A stretch of 64,000 bases of DNA from an uncultured Bacteroidales bacterium (lineage in GTDB: Bacteria; Bacteroidota; Bacteroidia; Bacteroidales; Bacteroidaceae). The DNA is taken from positions 62,001 to 126,000 of the forward strand of contig CADCHQ010000010.1 in the NCBI GenBank assembly GCA_902801325.1, read 5' to 3'. Shown here piece after piece: positions 37,221 to 46,008 of the stretch. A program made the position numbers and the translations under genes. The stretch's first letter is position 1. Each line of letters begins with the position of its first letter. Under the pieces are notes generated by a model. That model saw only the letters and a program-made list of their open reading frames with translations. It did not search any database and had not been told where the DNA came from.

Positions 37221-37640
37221 ATGATTATTGCAGTAGATTTCGACGGCACCATCGTACAAGACCGTTATCCCGAGATTGGTAGTGAACAACCCTTTGCCAC
37301 CCAGACGTTGAAGATGCTTATCGACGAAGGTCATCAGTTTGTTCTGTGGACAGTTCGTCAGGGTCGCACGTTGGACGAGGCCGTTGAGTGGTGTCGCAAG
37401 CGTGGTGTGGAGTTTTATGCCGTCAACAAGGATTTCCCCGAGGAGGATGTGGAGAAGAATGTCTCCTACAGCCGTAAGTTGAAGGTGGACATGTTCATCG
37501 ACGACCGCAATGTCGGAGGTCTGCCTGATTGGGGTGTCATCTATCAGATGGTTCATGAGGGAAAGACCTATGAAGAGATTTTGCTCGAAGCCATGGGCCA
37601 AAAAAAGGAAAAACCAAAGAAAAAGTGGTGGCAGATTTGA
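37221..37640 (+). CDS. Small HAD-superfamily hydrolase (BT0820-like)
   Basis: The 139-residue protein begins IIAVDFDGTIVQDRYP, the HAD motif I with the nucleophile Asp. LWTVRQGRTLDEAVEWC gives motif II (Thr), and DMFIDDRNVGG gives motif IV (Asp pair). The short length and lack of a large cap match small Bacteroidota HAD proteins of unknown substrate. The last 15 residues are Lys-rich. A clear terminator follows at 37672. Confidence 0.8.
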   Translation: MIIAVDFDGTIVQDRYPEIGSEQPFATQTLKMLIDEGHQFVLWTVRQGRTLDEAVEWCRKRGVEFYAVNKDFPEEDVEKNVSYSRKLKVDMFIDDRNVGGLPDWGVIYQMVHEGKTYEEILLEAMGQKKEKPKKKWWQI

Positions 37641-37671
37641 CGAGAGTACCGAATTGTTTGTTTAAATAGAG

Positions 37672-37701
37672 GAGTTTTGCTTTTGCAAGACTCTTTTTTT
37701 T
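37672..37701 (+). terminator. Intrinsic terminator after the HAD gene
   Basis: GAGTTTTGC (37672-37680), TTTT loop, GCAAGACTC (37685-37693, one G-T pair), then TTTTTTTT. Confidence 0.88.
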
Positions 37702-37711
37702 GCTCGTTTTT

Positions 37712-37740
37712 TTTGTTTTCAATGATTTTTTCTAAATTTG
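37712..37740 (+). promoter_or_regulatory. Likely promoter of the 730-aa secreted protein gene
   Basis: TTTG (37712-37715), 17 bp, TAAATTTG (37733-37740). The spacer is shorter than usual. It gives an 80-nt leader. Confidence 0.45.
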
Positions 37741-37819
37741 TAGCCCAAATCTGTGCGTACACGTGCGTGGCGCATGAAAGATGTATTGACTAAAACCAAC
37801 TAACCAAAAACTGTTTTAC

Positions 37820-40012
37820 ATGAGAAAAATCTACTCATTCATTCTTTTTGTGATGATGATGGGATGGTCGTTGACGGCAATGGCTTGGAGCTACGACTTA
37901 TCCATCGGTAATGATGTCCTTTCGGAACAGTACGGCTACATGCTGTACAAGGATTACGATTTCTACAATGGAAATTGTAATGTCAACGATGTATTTACTC
38001 GTCTCAACGGCGACCGTTGCTATGGTGATGGATGTTTAACCACTGCCACGGACAAGGCATCGTTCAAACTCAACAACTTCGATGCCTATCAGGTGATAGA
38101 ACCCGTGGAGATGTCCAACTTCTATCTCCAGATTGGTACTGGTGCCATCAACCTGCGTGCAGGTGTTGGCAAGTCGGGTCTCCACAACTACGGCTCTGGT
38201 TCGCGTTACTTTGCCATCGGCGATGTGAAGGCAGGCCAGATCATCATTTGCCAGTGGGGTGTCACCAGTTCTCGCGCCAGCGTTGTTCAGCCCGCTTCTG
38301 CCATCAGTGGCGCCACGGCTTGCACTTTTACCGATCTCACCGAGCAGATTCATGCCGCACAGATCGAGATGCAAGGCGGAGATGAGGAAGCCAAGAGTGA
38401 CCCCTTCTCATACTGGCGTGCAGAGAGCGACGGCTATTTCGTTATCGAGATGCAGCGCGACGCATGCATTCAGGGCATCCAGATCTGGATTGATGCTTCT
38501 GCCGATGAGGCCGTTAGTGCCCCGTCAATGAAGCTGCAGGGTGTGAACCTGAGCGAGCGCCAGATAGAACTCACCCCTGGCGAAAGCACGCTGGGCAATG
38601 AGTGTGTCACCTACTATGGTATTGTGGACCGTGGCGAGAAGGCCCTTTTCCTCATCGATAGCGATGAGATTGAGTCGGAGGAGGACGTTGAAGTTCTCGA
38701 CGAGGAAGGCAATGTCATTGGCGTAGATCACCGCGTCACCTACAAGCAAATCATCGACCCCGAGGAGATTGCCAACGGTTCGTGTGGTGAGAATCGTTAC
38801 GATGGCAGTTACATCATTGTCAGTGCCGACGACGATGAGGATGGCGACGGCTATGTCACCATTGCTGCGGCAACGGTTTCCGAGTCCTACAATTTCTCCG
38901 ACATCGTCACCATCAATGTTTCTGTCAACGAAATCACCCTCAATGCTCCCACACTGACCCTGACAGGTCTTAACGGCACTGTCCGTCAGTATGAAGTAGG
39001 GTGGGTCAACAACACCCTCTGTAACGAAGACTATGAAATCTTTGCCAATGTCGATGGCGACGAACGTCCTGTGATGGTTGGCGAATTTATCGAGGCAGAG
39101 GTGGAAATTGGTGCTCGTGTCCAGGCCGAAGGATACCTGGACGGAGTGTTGGAGACCACCGACGTGCTGGAACCCGACGTAGAGTTCAGCCGTAAGAATC
39201 AGGCCAATTACGAGGCACAAAAGCACGATTGGGACTTTGTGAACCTCTCTCTCAAGCAGAACTTCTTGCTCAAGCATCTCTACAGCGATCCCATTGGCGT
39301 TCTCGATGAGGTCACTGGCGACACCGTTCGCTATGCCTTCGACGACTTTGCCAAGCAGGTAGAGGAGGGCAGCCTCATGGAGAGTCAGGCCATCACCCTC
39401 GACACCATTCCCAGCGGATGGGCTTGGGATAAAGGACGCACTCGTGGCACCCTCGAAGTCATTCGCGACACCACATGGACCAGCGACACGGAATACACCG
39501 TCGGCACCACTTATGCCGAGGAGAAGCTGGGCATCTATCCCGAGTGCAACGGCATCACGTTTGAGTGTGCCCCCAATGTTGCCAACAACTCCACCGTGCT
39601 CATGTACAGCAATGGTGACCTGGGTCTCTACTTCATGTCGCGTCCCACACTCACCTTCTCTCGCGAGGCAGCAACCTACGGCGAGTATGTACTCGTCTAT
39701 CAGGGCGCAGGTGGTTCCAACTACACCAACAGCCGTTGGCCTTCGCTCTATGCCGTGCCTGCCGACGAACTGCTCTCCTTCCAATTGCAGAATGGTGGCA
39801 TCCACGTCTTCTATATTGATGTATACACGCGTGAGGACCTTCCCGCCGATGGCATAGAGGGAGTTAAGAGTGAAGGATTCTCAATGTTCAATGGTCAATC
39901 CTCAATGTTCAATGGTAATGCCATCTACAACCTTGCAGGTCAGCGCGTTTCTGCTTCCTCACTCCAGAAGGGCGTTTACATCAAGGCAGGTAAGAAATAT
40001 CTCGTGAAATAA
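37820..40012 (+). CDS. Large secreted protein with T9SS-like C-terminal tail
   Basis: The 730-residue protein has a signal peptide (cleavage near TAMAW, residue 22). Two or three beta-rich segments, with acidic Asp/Glu-rich stretches near 270-340, follow. The C-terminus is IYNLAGQRV followed by a Lys-Gly turn and KAGKKYLVK, the short pattern of Bacteroidota secretion-tail (type IX-like) proteins. No enzyme family is recognised. The linker before the tail (about 685-700) is built from Ser-Met-Phe-Asn-Gly repeats encoded by CAATGTTCAATGG words. It is followed by a related-tail 1256-aa protein, so the pair may form an operon (46-bp gap). Confidence 0.75.
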   Translation: MRKIYSFILFVMMMGWSLTAMAWSYDLSIGNDVLSEQYGYMLYKDYDFYNGNCNVNDVFTRLNGDRCYGDGCLTTATDKASFKLNNFDAYQVIEPVEMSNFYLQIGTGAINLRAGVGKSGLHNYGSGSRYFAIGDVKAGQIIICQWGVTSSRASVVQPASAISGATACTFTDLTEQIHAAQIEMQGGDEEAKSDPFSYWRAESDGYFVIEMQRDACIQGIQIWIDASADEAVSAPSMKLQGVNLSERQIELTPGESTLGNECVTYYGIVDRGEKALFLIDSDEIESEEDVEVLDEEGNVIGVDHRVTYKQIIDPEEIANGSCGENRYDGSYIIVSADDDEDGDGYVTIAAATVSESYNFSDIVTINVSVNEITLNAPTLTLTGLNGTVRQYEVGWVNNTLCNEDYEIFANVDGDERPVMVGEFIEAEVEIGARVQAEGYLDGVLETTDVLEPDVEFSRKNQANYEAQKHDWDFVNLSLKQNFLLKHLYSDPIGVLDEVTGDTVRYAFDDFAKQVEEGSLMESQAITLDTIPSGWAWDKGRTRGTLEVIRDTTWTSDTEYTVGTTYAEEKLGIYPECNGITFECAPNVANNSTVLMYSNGDLGLYFMSRPTLTFSREAATYGEYVLVYQGAGGSNYTNSRWPSLYAVPADELLSFQLQNGGIHVFYIDVYTREDLPADGIEGVKSEGFSMFNGQSSMFNGNAIYNLAGQRVSASSLQKGVYIKAGKKYLVK

Positions 40013-40058
40013 ATTCTAATTAACCATATTACTAACCAAATTTTAACTAAACAAAAAG

Positions 40059-43000
40059 ATGAGAAAAAACTTTTTCCTACTCTTCGTCTTTAGCATGATG
40101 GGCCTCGGCCTCCATGCTCAGGACATGAACAAGGTGAAGATTTTGGAGGAACTCACCTCCAAGCTCACAAATGCGGACTTTAGTGCCGACGAGCCTATCA
40201 TGCAGTTGATTCGTACTTACGACTACGACATGGCTGACGATGGTGTTGGTGCAGGAGGTACGGAAATGTTCGGTCAGCAGCCTGTAACAGGTTGGACCGC
40301 TGAACGTCCCTCCGACAACATCAAGGTGATGCAAAGTGCCTCCGATCCCCAGCGTGAGGATGGTGCCAACGCACGTGTTGGTGGCATCTTCTCCCTCATC
40401 ACCTATGACGACGATCCCGAAGCAGGAGGTCGCGTGGGTGGAGCCTACTATCCTCCCTATGTCGAGTCCGACACCGAGGGTTGGGGCATCACAGGTCCCG
40501 TCTTGGGTATGGTAGGTGTTTGGGGCGCCGACGTGCGTTACACCCAGCCCATCACCCTTTCTGCTGGCGACTATCTGATGGTAGTGACCCTGCAGAACAC
40601 TGCCGGTAGCAATGCCGCTCTGAACTCCCTCATGGGTTTCGTGGCAGAGGACGGTACCGCTCAGATGTCTAAGAACCTCAACTATCCCGTTGGTGAGTGG
40701 ATGAGAGACAGCGTTGTCTTCCGTCTCACCGAGCAGACCGCCGGTAGCATCTCTCTCGGTTACAAGTCAGGCAACTACGGTTCGGGTGGTGCTCCTCACA
40801 TCTTCCTTGAGAATGTGAAGCTCTATCGCATCGACACCAACGTCATCGACCAGGTAGCCATCGACGAGGCTAAGGAGAAGCTGTTGGCACTCATCGAGGA
40901 GGGTATTGCCCACGATGTTGACACCAGCGCCGCTCAGGCCGTTTACGACGATCCCAACGCCACCCTCGAGCAGGTGCTCAAGGCCATCGAGGATCAGAAG
41001 GCCATGAACGAGGCTGCAGTCACCGACCTCAGCGAGTTCTTCATCAACAATCCTCACTTCTCTGAGGACGATCCCATCGAGGATGGTATCACCACCTACG
41101 ACTATGACATGCCCGACCCCAAGGGTTCCAATGGCAAGCAGGTAACTCACTTCAGCATGCAGCCCGTCACCGGTTGGACGGCTTCTAACCCCTCCGACAA
41201 CGTACTCGTTGAGGGTCGTGGCGACGGTGAGCCTAACGGACGTGCCAGTGGTGTGTTCGCTCTGGGTAGCGAAGCCTTCCTGGGCGGTGGCGCATTCTTG
41301 CCTCCCTCCTCTCTGTCTGATGGCACCACCGAAGGCAAGCTTCTGGGCTTCCTGAGTGTATGGACCAAGAACGCACAGTACAAGCAGCAGACCTCTCTGC
41401 CTGCCGGTAAGTTCACCATCGAGGTGTCTTACTACAACGTAGGTGGTGGCAAAGCTGTTGCCAAGAACCTCATGGGCTTCGTTGAGGACAATGGCACCGA
41501 GCATCTGGGTACTACCACAACCTTCACTGCTGGCAAGTGGCTGAAGGAGTCCATCGAGTTCGAGCTCGACGAGGTTACCTCTGGTTACTTCACCATGGGT
41601 TACACCGCTGACAATCAAGGTTCTGCCGCCATGCCTCACCTCTTCATCGACGGTTTCGCCCTCTACTACGTAGGTACGGGTCTCAATGCCTCTCTGCTGG
41701 GTCTGCAGGCTGCAGTAACCTCTGCCGAGAACGTTCTCGACAAGCCGTTCAATGCCGACCTCAAGTCTCAGCTCGAGTCAGCTATCGATGCTGGTCAGGA
41801 ACTCGTCAACGTATACAGTGACGACGAGGAGGCCAACCGTGCTGCTATGAACGCCATCACCGAACTGATGGCTCAGGTCAACCAGAGCATTGCCGCTTAC
41901 GACAAGCTGCAGAAGTTCTATGACAACGAGCTCCTGCCCGCCGTCGAGAAGTATGACAAAGACAGCTATCCCGAACTCGCCGATGCTCTCTCTACGATGA
42001 ACGACGATGTTCAGGACGCCCTTGGCGATTGCAACTGGACCAACGAACAGATCGACGAAGCCATCGCTTCTCTGAAGCAGACCATCAAGGACGAGATCCA
42101 GCGTCTGTGGGACGAGGCTGTTGCTTCTGGCGAGAAACTCGAGAAGGACCTCGACATCTCTCCGCTCTTCGACCAGTTGGCTTACACCTTCAGCACCGCC
42201 GTGGCTCAGGGTTCAGGCGTTCCCGACAAGGAATGGAAGTACGGTTCTGCCAGCAACTTCAAGACTCAGTACGGTACCGCCGAGGTATGGAACCAGAGTC
42301 CCTTCGAGGTTACCCGCACACTGACCAACGTGCCTGCCGGTAAGTACACCGTCACCACCAAGGCCTTCTATCGCACCGCCGACAACGAGACCAACTTCGT
42401 CAACTGGAGCGAGGAGAGCGAGCCTCAGGCTTATGTCTTCGCCGGCAGCGTCAAGACCGGTCTCACCAACGTAGCCGCTATCGCCTCTCACGATGCCGAG
42501 GAGTTCAAGAATGCCGCTCAGGTAGTCGAGGAGTTCTATGTTCCCAACAGCCAGGAGGCCGCATACCTCACCTTCACCAACCCGCAGTACACCGACGCAC
42601 TCGAGAAGTCCGCTTCCACCGTGCTCGTTTCTGACGGTGACCTCACCTTCGGTATTAAGGGCGATCAGATGGAAGGCAACAGCTGGGTAGTATGGTACAC
42701 CTTCTCTGTTGCTTACAATGCCCTCGACAACGATGGTCTCGACGCCGAGATCCTCGCCCTCATCGATGAGGCCGACGCTATGCGCGAAGGCGGTGAGGTT
42801 GTTATCGAGAAGGCTATCGACGAACTCGCCAACGCTTCCGACAACGGTAACGACGCTGTCATCAGTGGCGACAAAGACGCAAAGGTAGCTGCCATCAACA
42901 TGCTGAAGGACGCCATCGCTTATGCCGAGGCTGGTTTCTCACTGATGGATAAGCTCAATGCTGAGCGTGATCACTACACCAGTCTCTTCGACAAGTACAT

Positions 43001-43829
43001 CTACGACTCCGACAACACTGAGCTCTCCGACCAGCTCGACAACATCGAGGAGGCTCTCGTCAGCAACGAGGCCATCGAGGAGACCATCGCCGGTCTGCCC
43101 GGTCTGTGGGTTAAGTACGTGCTCGGTCAGGACTTCAGCTCTGCAACTGCTGAGTTCCCCGTCGACGTTACTGGCATCATCCTCAACGCCGACTTCGAGG
43201 TAGGCAACTCCAACTTCTGGACCATCACTGCCGCTGTCGACACCCTTGAGGACGGCACCAAGGACCGTGTGGGTCAGAACCAGGGCTACCAGGGCGCCAG
43301 CTACACCAACGAGGACATCACCATCGCTAAATTCATCGAGGCATGGCGTCCCAACGGTGAGGCACTGCACGACGGTACGCTCGCTCAGACTCTGCTGGCA
43401 GCACTTCCCGAGGGTTACTACACCTTCGAGGCCGATGCCTATGCCACTAACCAGACCGAGATTCCCGAGGGCGGCATCACCGGTGCATACATGATGGTAA
43501 CCGATGGCACATCCACATGGAAGGAGCCTGTAGGCATCGACGTCACCAGCGGCGCACCTCAGCACTTCACCCTCGACTTCTACTCCGACGGTAAGACTCC
43601 CGTCACCGTAGGTCTCTTGGTAGCTGCCACCAATGCCAGCTGGATTGCCGCCGACAACTTCCAACTCAGCTACATCGGCACCACCGTTCCCGATGGCATC
43701 GAGGCTGTTGAGAATGCTCAATCCTCAATCCTCAATGGCAAGTCCATCTACAACCTCGCCGGTCAGCGTGTTCAGAAGCCCGTCAAGGGTCTCTACATCA
43801 TCAACGGCAAGAAGGTTGTGGTTAAGTGA
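40059..43829 (+). CDS. Very large secreted protein with duplicated domains and T9SS-like tail
   Basis: The 1256-residue protein has a signal peptide (to LHAQ, residue 21). Two homologous beta-sandwich-like domains follow; PVTGWTAERPSDN near 73 and PVTGWTASNPSDN near 367 mark an internal duplication about 294 residues apart. Helical segments with FIVAR-like spacing (about 545-690), a third carbohydrate-binding-like beta domain (about 700-890), more helices and a last beta domain come next. The C-terminus ends IYNLAGQRV and INGKKVVVK. Binding of surface glycans is plausible but no family is certain. Codon use is strongly biased toward C-ending codons, suggesting high expression. Confidence 0.8.
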   Translation: MRKNFFLLFVFSMMGLGLHAQDMNKVKILEELTSKLTNADFSADEPIMQLIRTYDYDMADDGVGAGGTEMFGQQPVTGWTAERPSDNIKVMQSASDPQREDGANARVGGIFSLITYDDDPEAGGRVGGAYYPPYVESDTEGWGITGPVLGMVGVWGADVRYTQPITLSAGDYLMVVTLQNTAGSNAALNSLMGFVAEDGTAQMSKNLNYPVGEWMRDSVVFRLTEQTAGSISLGYKSGNYGSGGAPHIFLENVKLYRIDTNVIDQVAIDEAKEKLLALIEEGIAHDVDTSAAQAVYDDPNATLEQVLKAIEDQKAMNEAAVTDLSEFFINNPHFSEDDPIEDGITTYDYDMPDPKGSNGKQVTHFSMQPVTGWTASNPSDNVLVEGRGDGEPNGRASGVFALGSEAFLGGGAFLPPSSLSDGTTEGKLLGFLSVWTKNAQYKQQTSLPAGKFTIEVSYYNVGGGKAVAKNLMGFVEDNGTEHLGTTTTFTAGKWLKESIEFELDEVTSGYFTMGYTADNQGSAAMPHLFIDGFALYYVGTGLNASLLGLQAAVTSAENVLDKPFNADLKSQLESAIDAGQELVNVYSDDEEANRAAMNAITELMAQVNQSIAAYDKLQKFYDNELLPAVEKYDKDSYPELADALSTMNDDVQDALGDCNWTNEQIDEAIASLKQTIKDEIQRLWDEAVASGEKLEKDLDISPLFDQLAYTFSTAVAQGSGVPDKEWKYGSASNFKTQYGTAEVWNQSPFEVTRTLTNVPAGKYTVTTKAFYRTADNETNFVNWSEESEPQAYVFAGSVKTGLTNVAAIASHDAEEFKNAAQVVEEFYVPNSQEAAYLTFTNPQYTDALEKSASTVLVSDGDLTFGIKGDQMEGNSWVVWYTFSVAYNALDNDGLDAEILALIDEADAMREGGEVVIEKAIDELANASDNGNDAVISGDKDAKVAAINMLKDAIAYAEAGFSLMDKLNAERDHYTSLFDKYIYDSDNTELSDQLDNIEEALVSNEAIEETIAGLPGLWVKYVLGQDFSSATAEFPVDVTGIILNADFEVGNSNFWTITAAVDTLEDGTKDRVGQNQGYQGASYTNEDITIAKFIEAWRPNGEALHDGTLAQTLLAALPEGYYTFEADAYATNQTEIPEGGITGAYMMVTDGTSTWKEPVGIDVTSGAPQHFTLDFYSDGKTPVTVGLLVAATNASWIAADNFQLSYIGTTVPDGIEAVENAQSSILNGKSIYNLAGQRVQKPVKGLYIINGKKVVVK

Positions 43830-43904
43830 GGAACAAGACTGAGCTCGTTCGGGCTTGTTCGAATGTGAACAAACTCGAGTGTTAGCTCAAGGTTGTGGTT
43901 AAGT
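43812..43904 (+). repeat. 16-bp direct repeat of the gene's 3' end around a 61-bp insert
   Basis: AAGGTTGTGGTTAAGT occurs at 43812-43827, in the last codons of the 1256-aa gene, and again at 43889-43904. The intervening segment contains GTTCGGGCTTGTTCG and other GTTCG words. It resembles the duplication at the ssrA 3' end. Confidence 0.7.
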
Positions 43905-43925
43905 AAGTAATTCATTCCGAACTGA

Positions 43926-43961
43926 TAAAAAGGCTGTGGCGATTCCGTCACAGCCTTTTTT
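43926..43961 (+). terminator. Intrinsic terminator after the 1256-aa gene
   Basis: AAAAAGGCTGTG pairs with CACAGCCTTTTTT around a short loop and ends in T6. It is strong and could also work in reverse. Confidence 0.88.
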
Positions 43962-44027
43962 GTACCTTCGCCCATCGCCCTTTGCGTGGCGAAGCCCGGC
44001 TTTTCTTTCTTCATTATACTTTATTCA

Positions 44028-44324
44028 TTCTTGCTCCTCTCCGTTACGCAAGCGTCTCCTGACGTCGTCGAGCGAGGCGAAGCCGCCATCGCCATTTGAC
44101 CTTCGACCGACTCACGTAGTGAGGATTGACGAACGATGGACGAGGCCGAACTAGTTCGAGACGCGGACAGCGAACGGCAATCGCGGATGCCGACAGGCAT
44201 AGCAGACAAAGAAGGGTTTTCTAGGTTTTTGTTATAAAATTTGGTATTCTGCTTACTTATTTGTACCTTTAACTTCGTTGTAATCGGACGCAAAGCTACG
44301 CTTGCGTAATATAATGGAGCAAGA
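44028..44324 (+). mobile_element. MITE-like element, copy A (297 bp)
   Basis: The left end TTCTTGCTCC...TTACGCAAGCGT and the right end ACGCTTGCGTAAT...GGAGCAAGAA are inverted copies of one another. The interior carries no gene. The same element, reversed and diverged in the middle, occupies 49005-49347; the best-matching stretches are about 80 bp at one end and about 70 bp at the other. No transposase is encoded, so mobilisation would need one in trans. Confidence 0.7.
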
Positions 44325-44462
44325 AGATAGGATGCACCTCGGCAATTCTGAATAATGAACAGATAGTGCTTCGCACATCGGCTGCTAGCCTCTCATTATG
44401 CCCCCATTACACAAACATGTAAACACGTTTTGCGTCATGTTGCCATAATTTACTGTTCATTA

Positions 44463-44494
44463 TTTGGTATTGCTCTCGGTTTTCACTATCTTTG
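44463..44494 (+). promoter_or_regulatory. Promoter of the Wza-like lipoprotein gene
   Basis: TTTG (44463-44466), 20 bp, TATCTTTG (44487-44494). The last 20 bp (CTCGGTTTTCACTATCTTTG) match the hpt promoter module apart from one base. Confidence 0.78.
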
Positions 44495-44529
44495 TCCTCC
44501 GAAATAGCAAAGATTATAATTATAACAAT

Positions 44530-45348
44530 ATGAAGAAGTTAATTTCACTCCTTTCCATTGCCATTCTGTTGTTAAGCACAACGGGATGCGTAAGTACAAA
44601 GAAAATCCGTTATTTCCAAGGTTCCGATGAGATCTATGCCCAGGCCCAGCGCGTGATGCAGCAGTACGAGATGCGTCTGAAGCCCGCCGACCAGGTCTAC
44701 ATCAAGCTCACCTGTTCCGACGAGAAGCTTCTCGAGGACTTCGCCAAGGGCGTCATCATCGGTTCAGCCTCTGGCGGTGCCACCAGCATGAACTCTCAGC
44801 TCGGTTCCATCAACGGCTTCACCATCGACACCAAGGGTGAGATCGTCGTTCCCCTCATCGGTAAGCTGCAGGTAGCAGGTCTCACCACCGAGGAGTGTGC
44901 CCACCTCATCGAGCAGCGCATCATCGAGCAGGGACTCATCACCGACCCCGAAGTCATCGTCCGTCTGCTCAATGCCCGTGTTGCTGTCATCGGAGCTGTC
45001 AAGTCCCCCGGTGTCATCTCCCTCACCAGTGAGCGCAACACCATCGTCGACATCCTTGCCCAGTGTGGCGACATCGACGATTCCGGTCACCGCTACAATG
45101 TCCGTCTGTTCCGTGAAGAGAACGGCACCCGCAAGGAGTACATCCTCGATATGACGAAGTCCGACGTCTTCCAGAGCCCCGCCTACTACGTTCAGCAGAA
45201 CGACATGATCTACGTCGAGCCCAACAAGAGCAAGAGCGTCCGCTCCAGTGCCTTCTACACCTTCATGTCCGCTGCTGTCAGCGTCTTCAGCGCCATCATG
45301 TCAGCTCTGGCACTCGCCTTCTTCATCAAGCAAAAGGTCGACAAATAA
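44530..45348 (+). CDS. Polysaccharide export lipoprotein (Wza-like)
   Basis: The 272-residue protein has a lipoprotein signal with lipobox STTGC (Cys near 20). A Poly_export domain (YEMRLKPADQVYIKLTCSD, then FTIDTKGEIVVPLIGKLQVAGLTTEECAHLIEQRI), one SLBB-like segment (ARVAVIGAVKSPGVISLTSERNTIVDILAQCGDI) and a C-terminal TM helix near 245-265 follow. It would form the outer-membrane export channel. It lies 17 kb from the main capsule operon, which already has a larger exporter at 15424. The start is placed after the promoter box ending at 44494. Confidence 0.9.
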   Translation: MKKLISLLSIAILLLSTTGCVSTKKIRYFQGSDEIYAQAQRVMQQYEMRLKPADQVYIKLTCSDEKLLEDFAKGVIIGSASGGATSMNSQLGSINGFTIDTKGEIVVPLIGKLQVAGLTTEECAHLIEQRIIEQGLITDPEVIVRLLNARVAVIGAVKSPGVISLTSERNTIVDILAQCGDIDDSGHRYNVRLFREENGTRKEYILDMTKSDVFQSPAYYVQQNDMIYVEPNKSKSVRSSAFYTFMSAAVSVFSAIMSALALAFFIKQKVDK

Positions 45349-45400
45349 TAGATGGAAGATGGAAGAAGTAAGATGTCAAAGTCTATAACCATTAACCTTT

Positions 45401-45451
45401 CGCTCGGCATCTGCGCAGCAGTGACGCTTGCGTAATAAGATGGAGCAAGAA
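45401..45451. repeat. Solo MITE-end hairpin
   Basis: CGCTCGGCATCT...GTGACGCTTGCGTAAT...GGAGCAAGAA. CTTGC and GCAAG can pair around a 14-nt loop. It matches the ends of the MITE-like elements and the copies at 13619 and 49432. Confidence 0.6.
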
Positions 45452-45462
45452 CCATTATCCCC

Positions 45463-46008
45463 TCAATACCATTCATGCCACTCTTGCCATTCGGCGGGAG
45501 TGGCATTTTTTAATGTCGAAAGATCTAGATTGGGAAGCCAATAGCCTTCGCGAATGTCACGAATACCATTGGTGCGAAAGTATTGTCCAAATCTTCCTTT
45601 AATTATCAAGCATTTGCGAAATTTGTCACTGTTGTAGTAAAGACTTAAGGCCTTTTTGAGAGTTGAAGAATTTAATTCAACGGGAATACATTCCTCTATG
45701 GAATCACACGTAGAATTGCTTGATAATAGGATGTTACTGGTATAAGTAGTTTCTTCCTCAAATATGCAATTGTCCATTGTGTTATAAGTGCTTCCCACTA
45801 CATATCCAATAAACCAACTAACTTTTTGTGATAATTCTCCGCTCTGTATCTGTTCTACGGTATAGGGCGAATTCTGGGTGCCCAATCCGAGAGAAGTGGG
45901 TACGATATGTTCTTTCGTTTCTTCTTCGGGGTCGGTGATGTCAATCTTTTCGCAGGATCCTAATAGACATAGTGCGAGAAAGAAGCCGATAAAGCATGTT
46001 CTTGACAT
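45463..46008 (-). CDS. DUF6359-type lipoprotein
   Basis: The 181-residue protein has a lipobox LLGSC (Cys near 19). The mature part matches the DUF6359 pattern: PYTVEQIQSGELSQKVSWFIGYVVGSTYN, NILLSSNS, CIPVELNSSTLKKALSLYYN, and CLIIKGRFGQYFRTNGIRDI, an OB-fold-like beta domain of unknown role. It is the last gene of a three-gene minus-strand operon. Its ATG overlaps the stop of a 48-residue membrane protein by one base. Confidence 0.75.
   Translation of the reverse strand: MSRTCFIGFFLALCLLGSCEKIDITDPEEETKEHIVPTSLGLGTQNSPYTVEQIQSGELSQKVSWFIGYVVGSTYNTMDNCIFEEETTYTSNILLSSNSTCDSIEECIPVELNSSTLKKALSLYYNSDKFRKCLIIKGRFGQYFRTNGIRDIREGYWLPNLDLSTLKNATPAEWQEWHEWY

Larger units (their letters stand above)
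43962..44529. other. Intergenic region holding a MITE-like element and a promoter module
   Basis: No gene is seen. The region contains MITE-like copy A (44028-44324), then the flanks of the hpt-type promoter module: GATGCACCTCGGCA at 44332-44345, and CTCGGTTTTCACTATCTTTG ending at 44494. They are separated by about 130 bp of unrelated AT-rich sequence. Confidence 0.65.

Noticed and set aside
38525..39805. 426-codon minus-strand frame opposite the 730-aa secreted protein
   Set aside because: The plus-strand protein has signal peptide, tail and promoter; the antisense frame has none.
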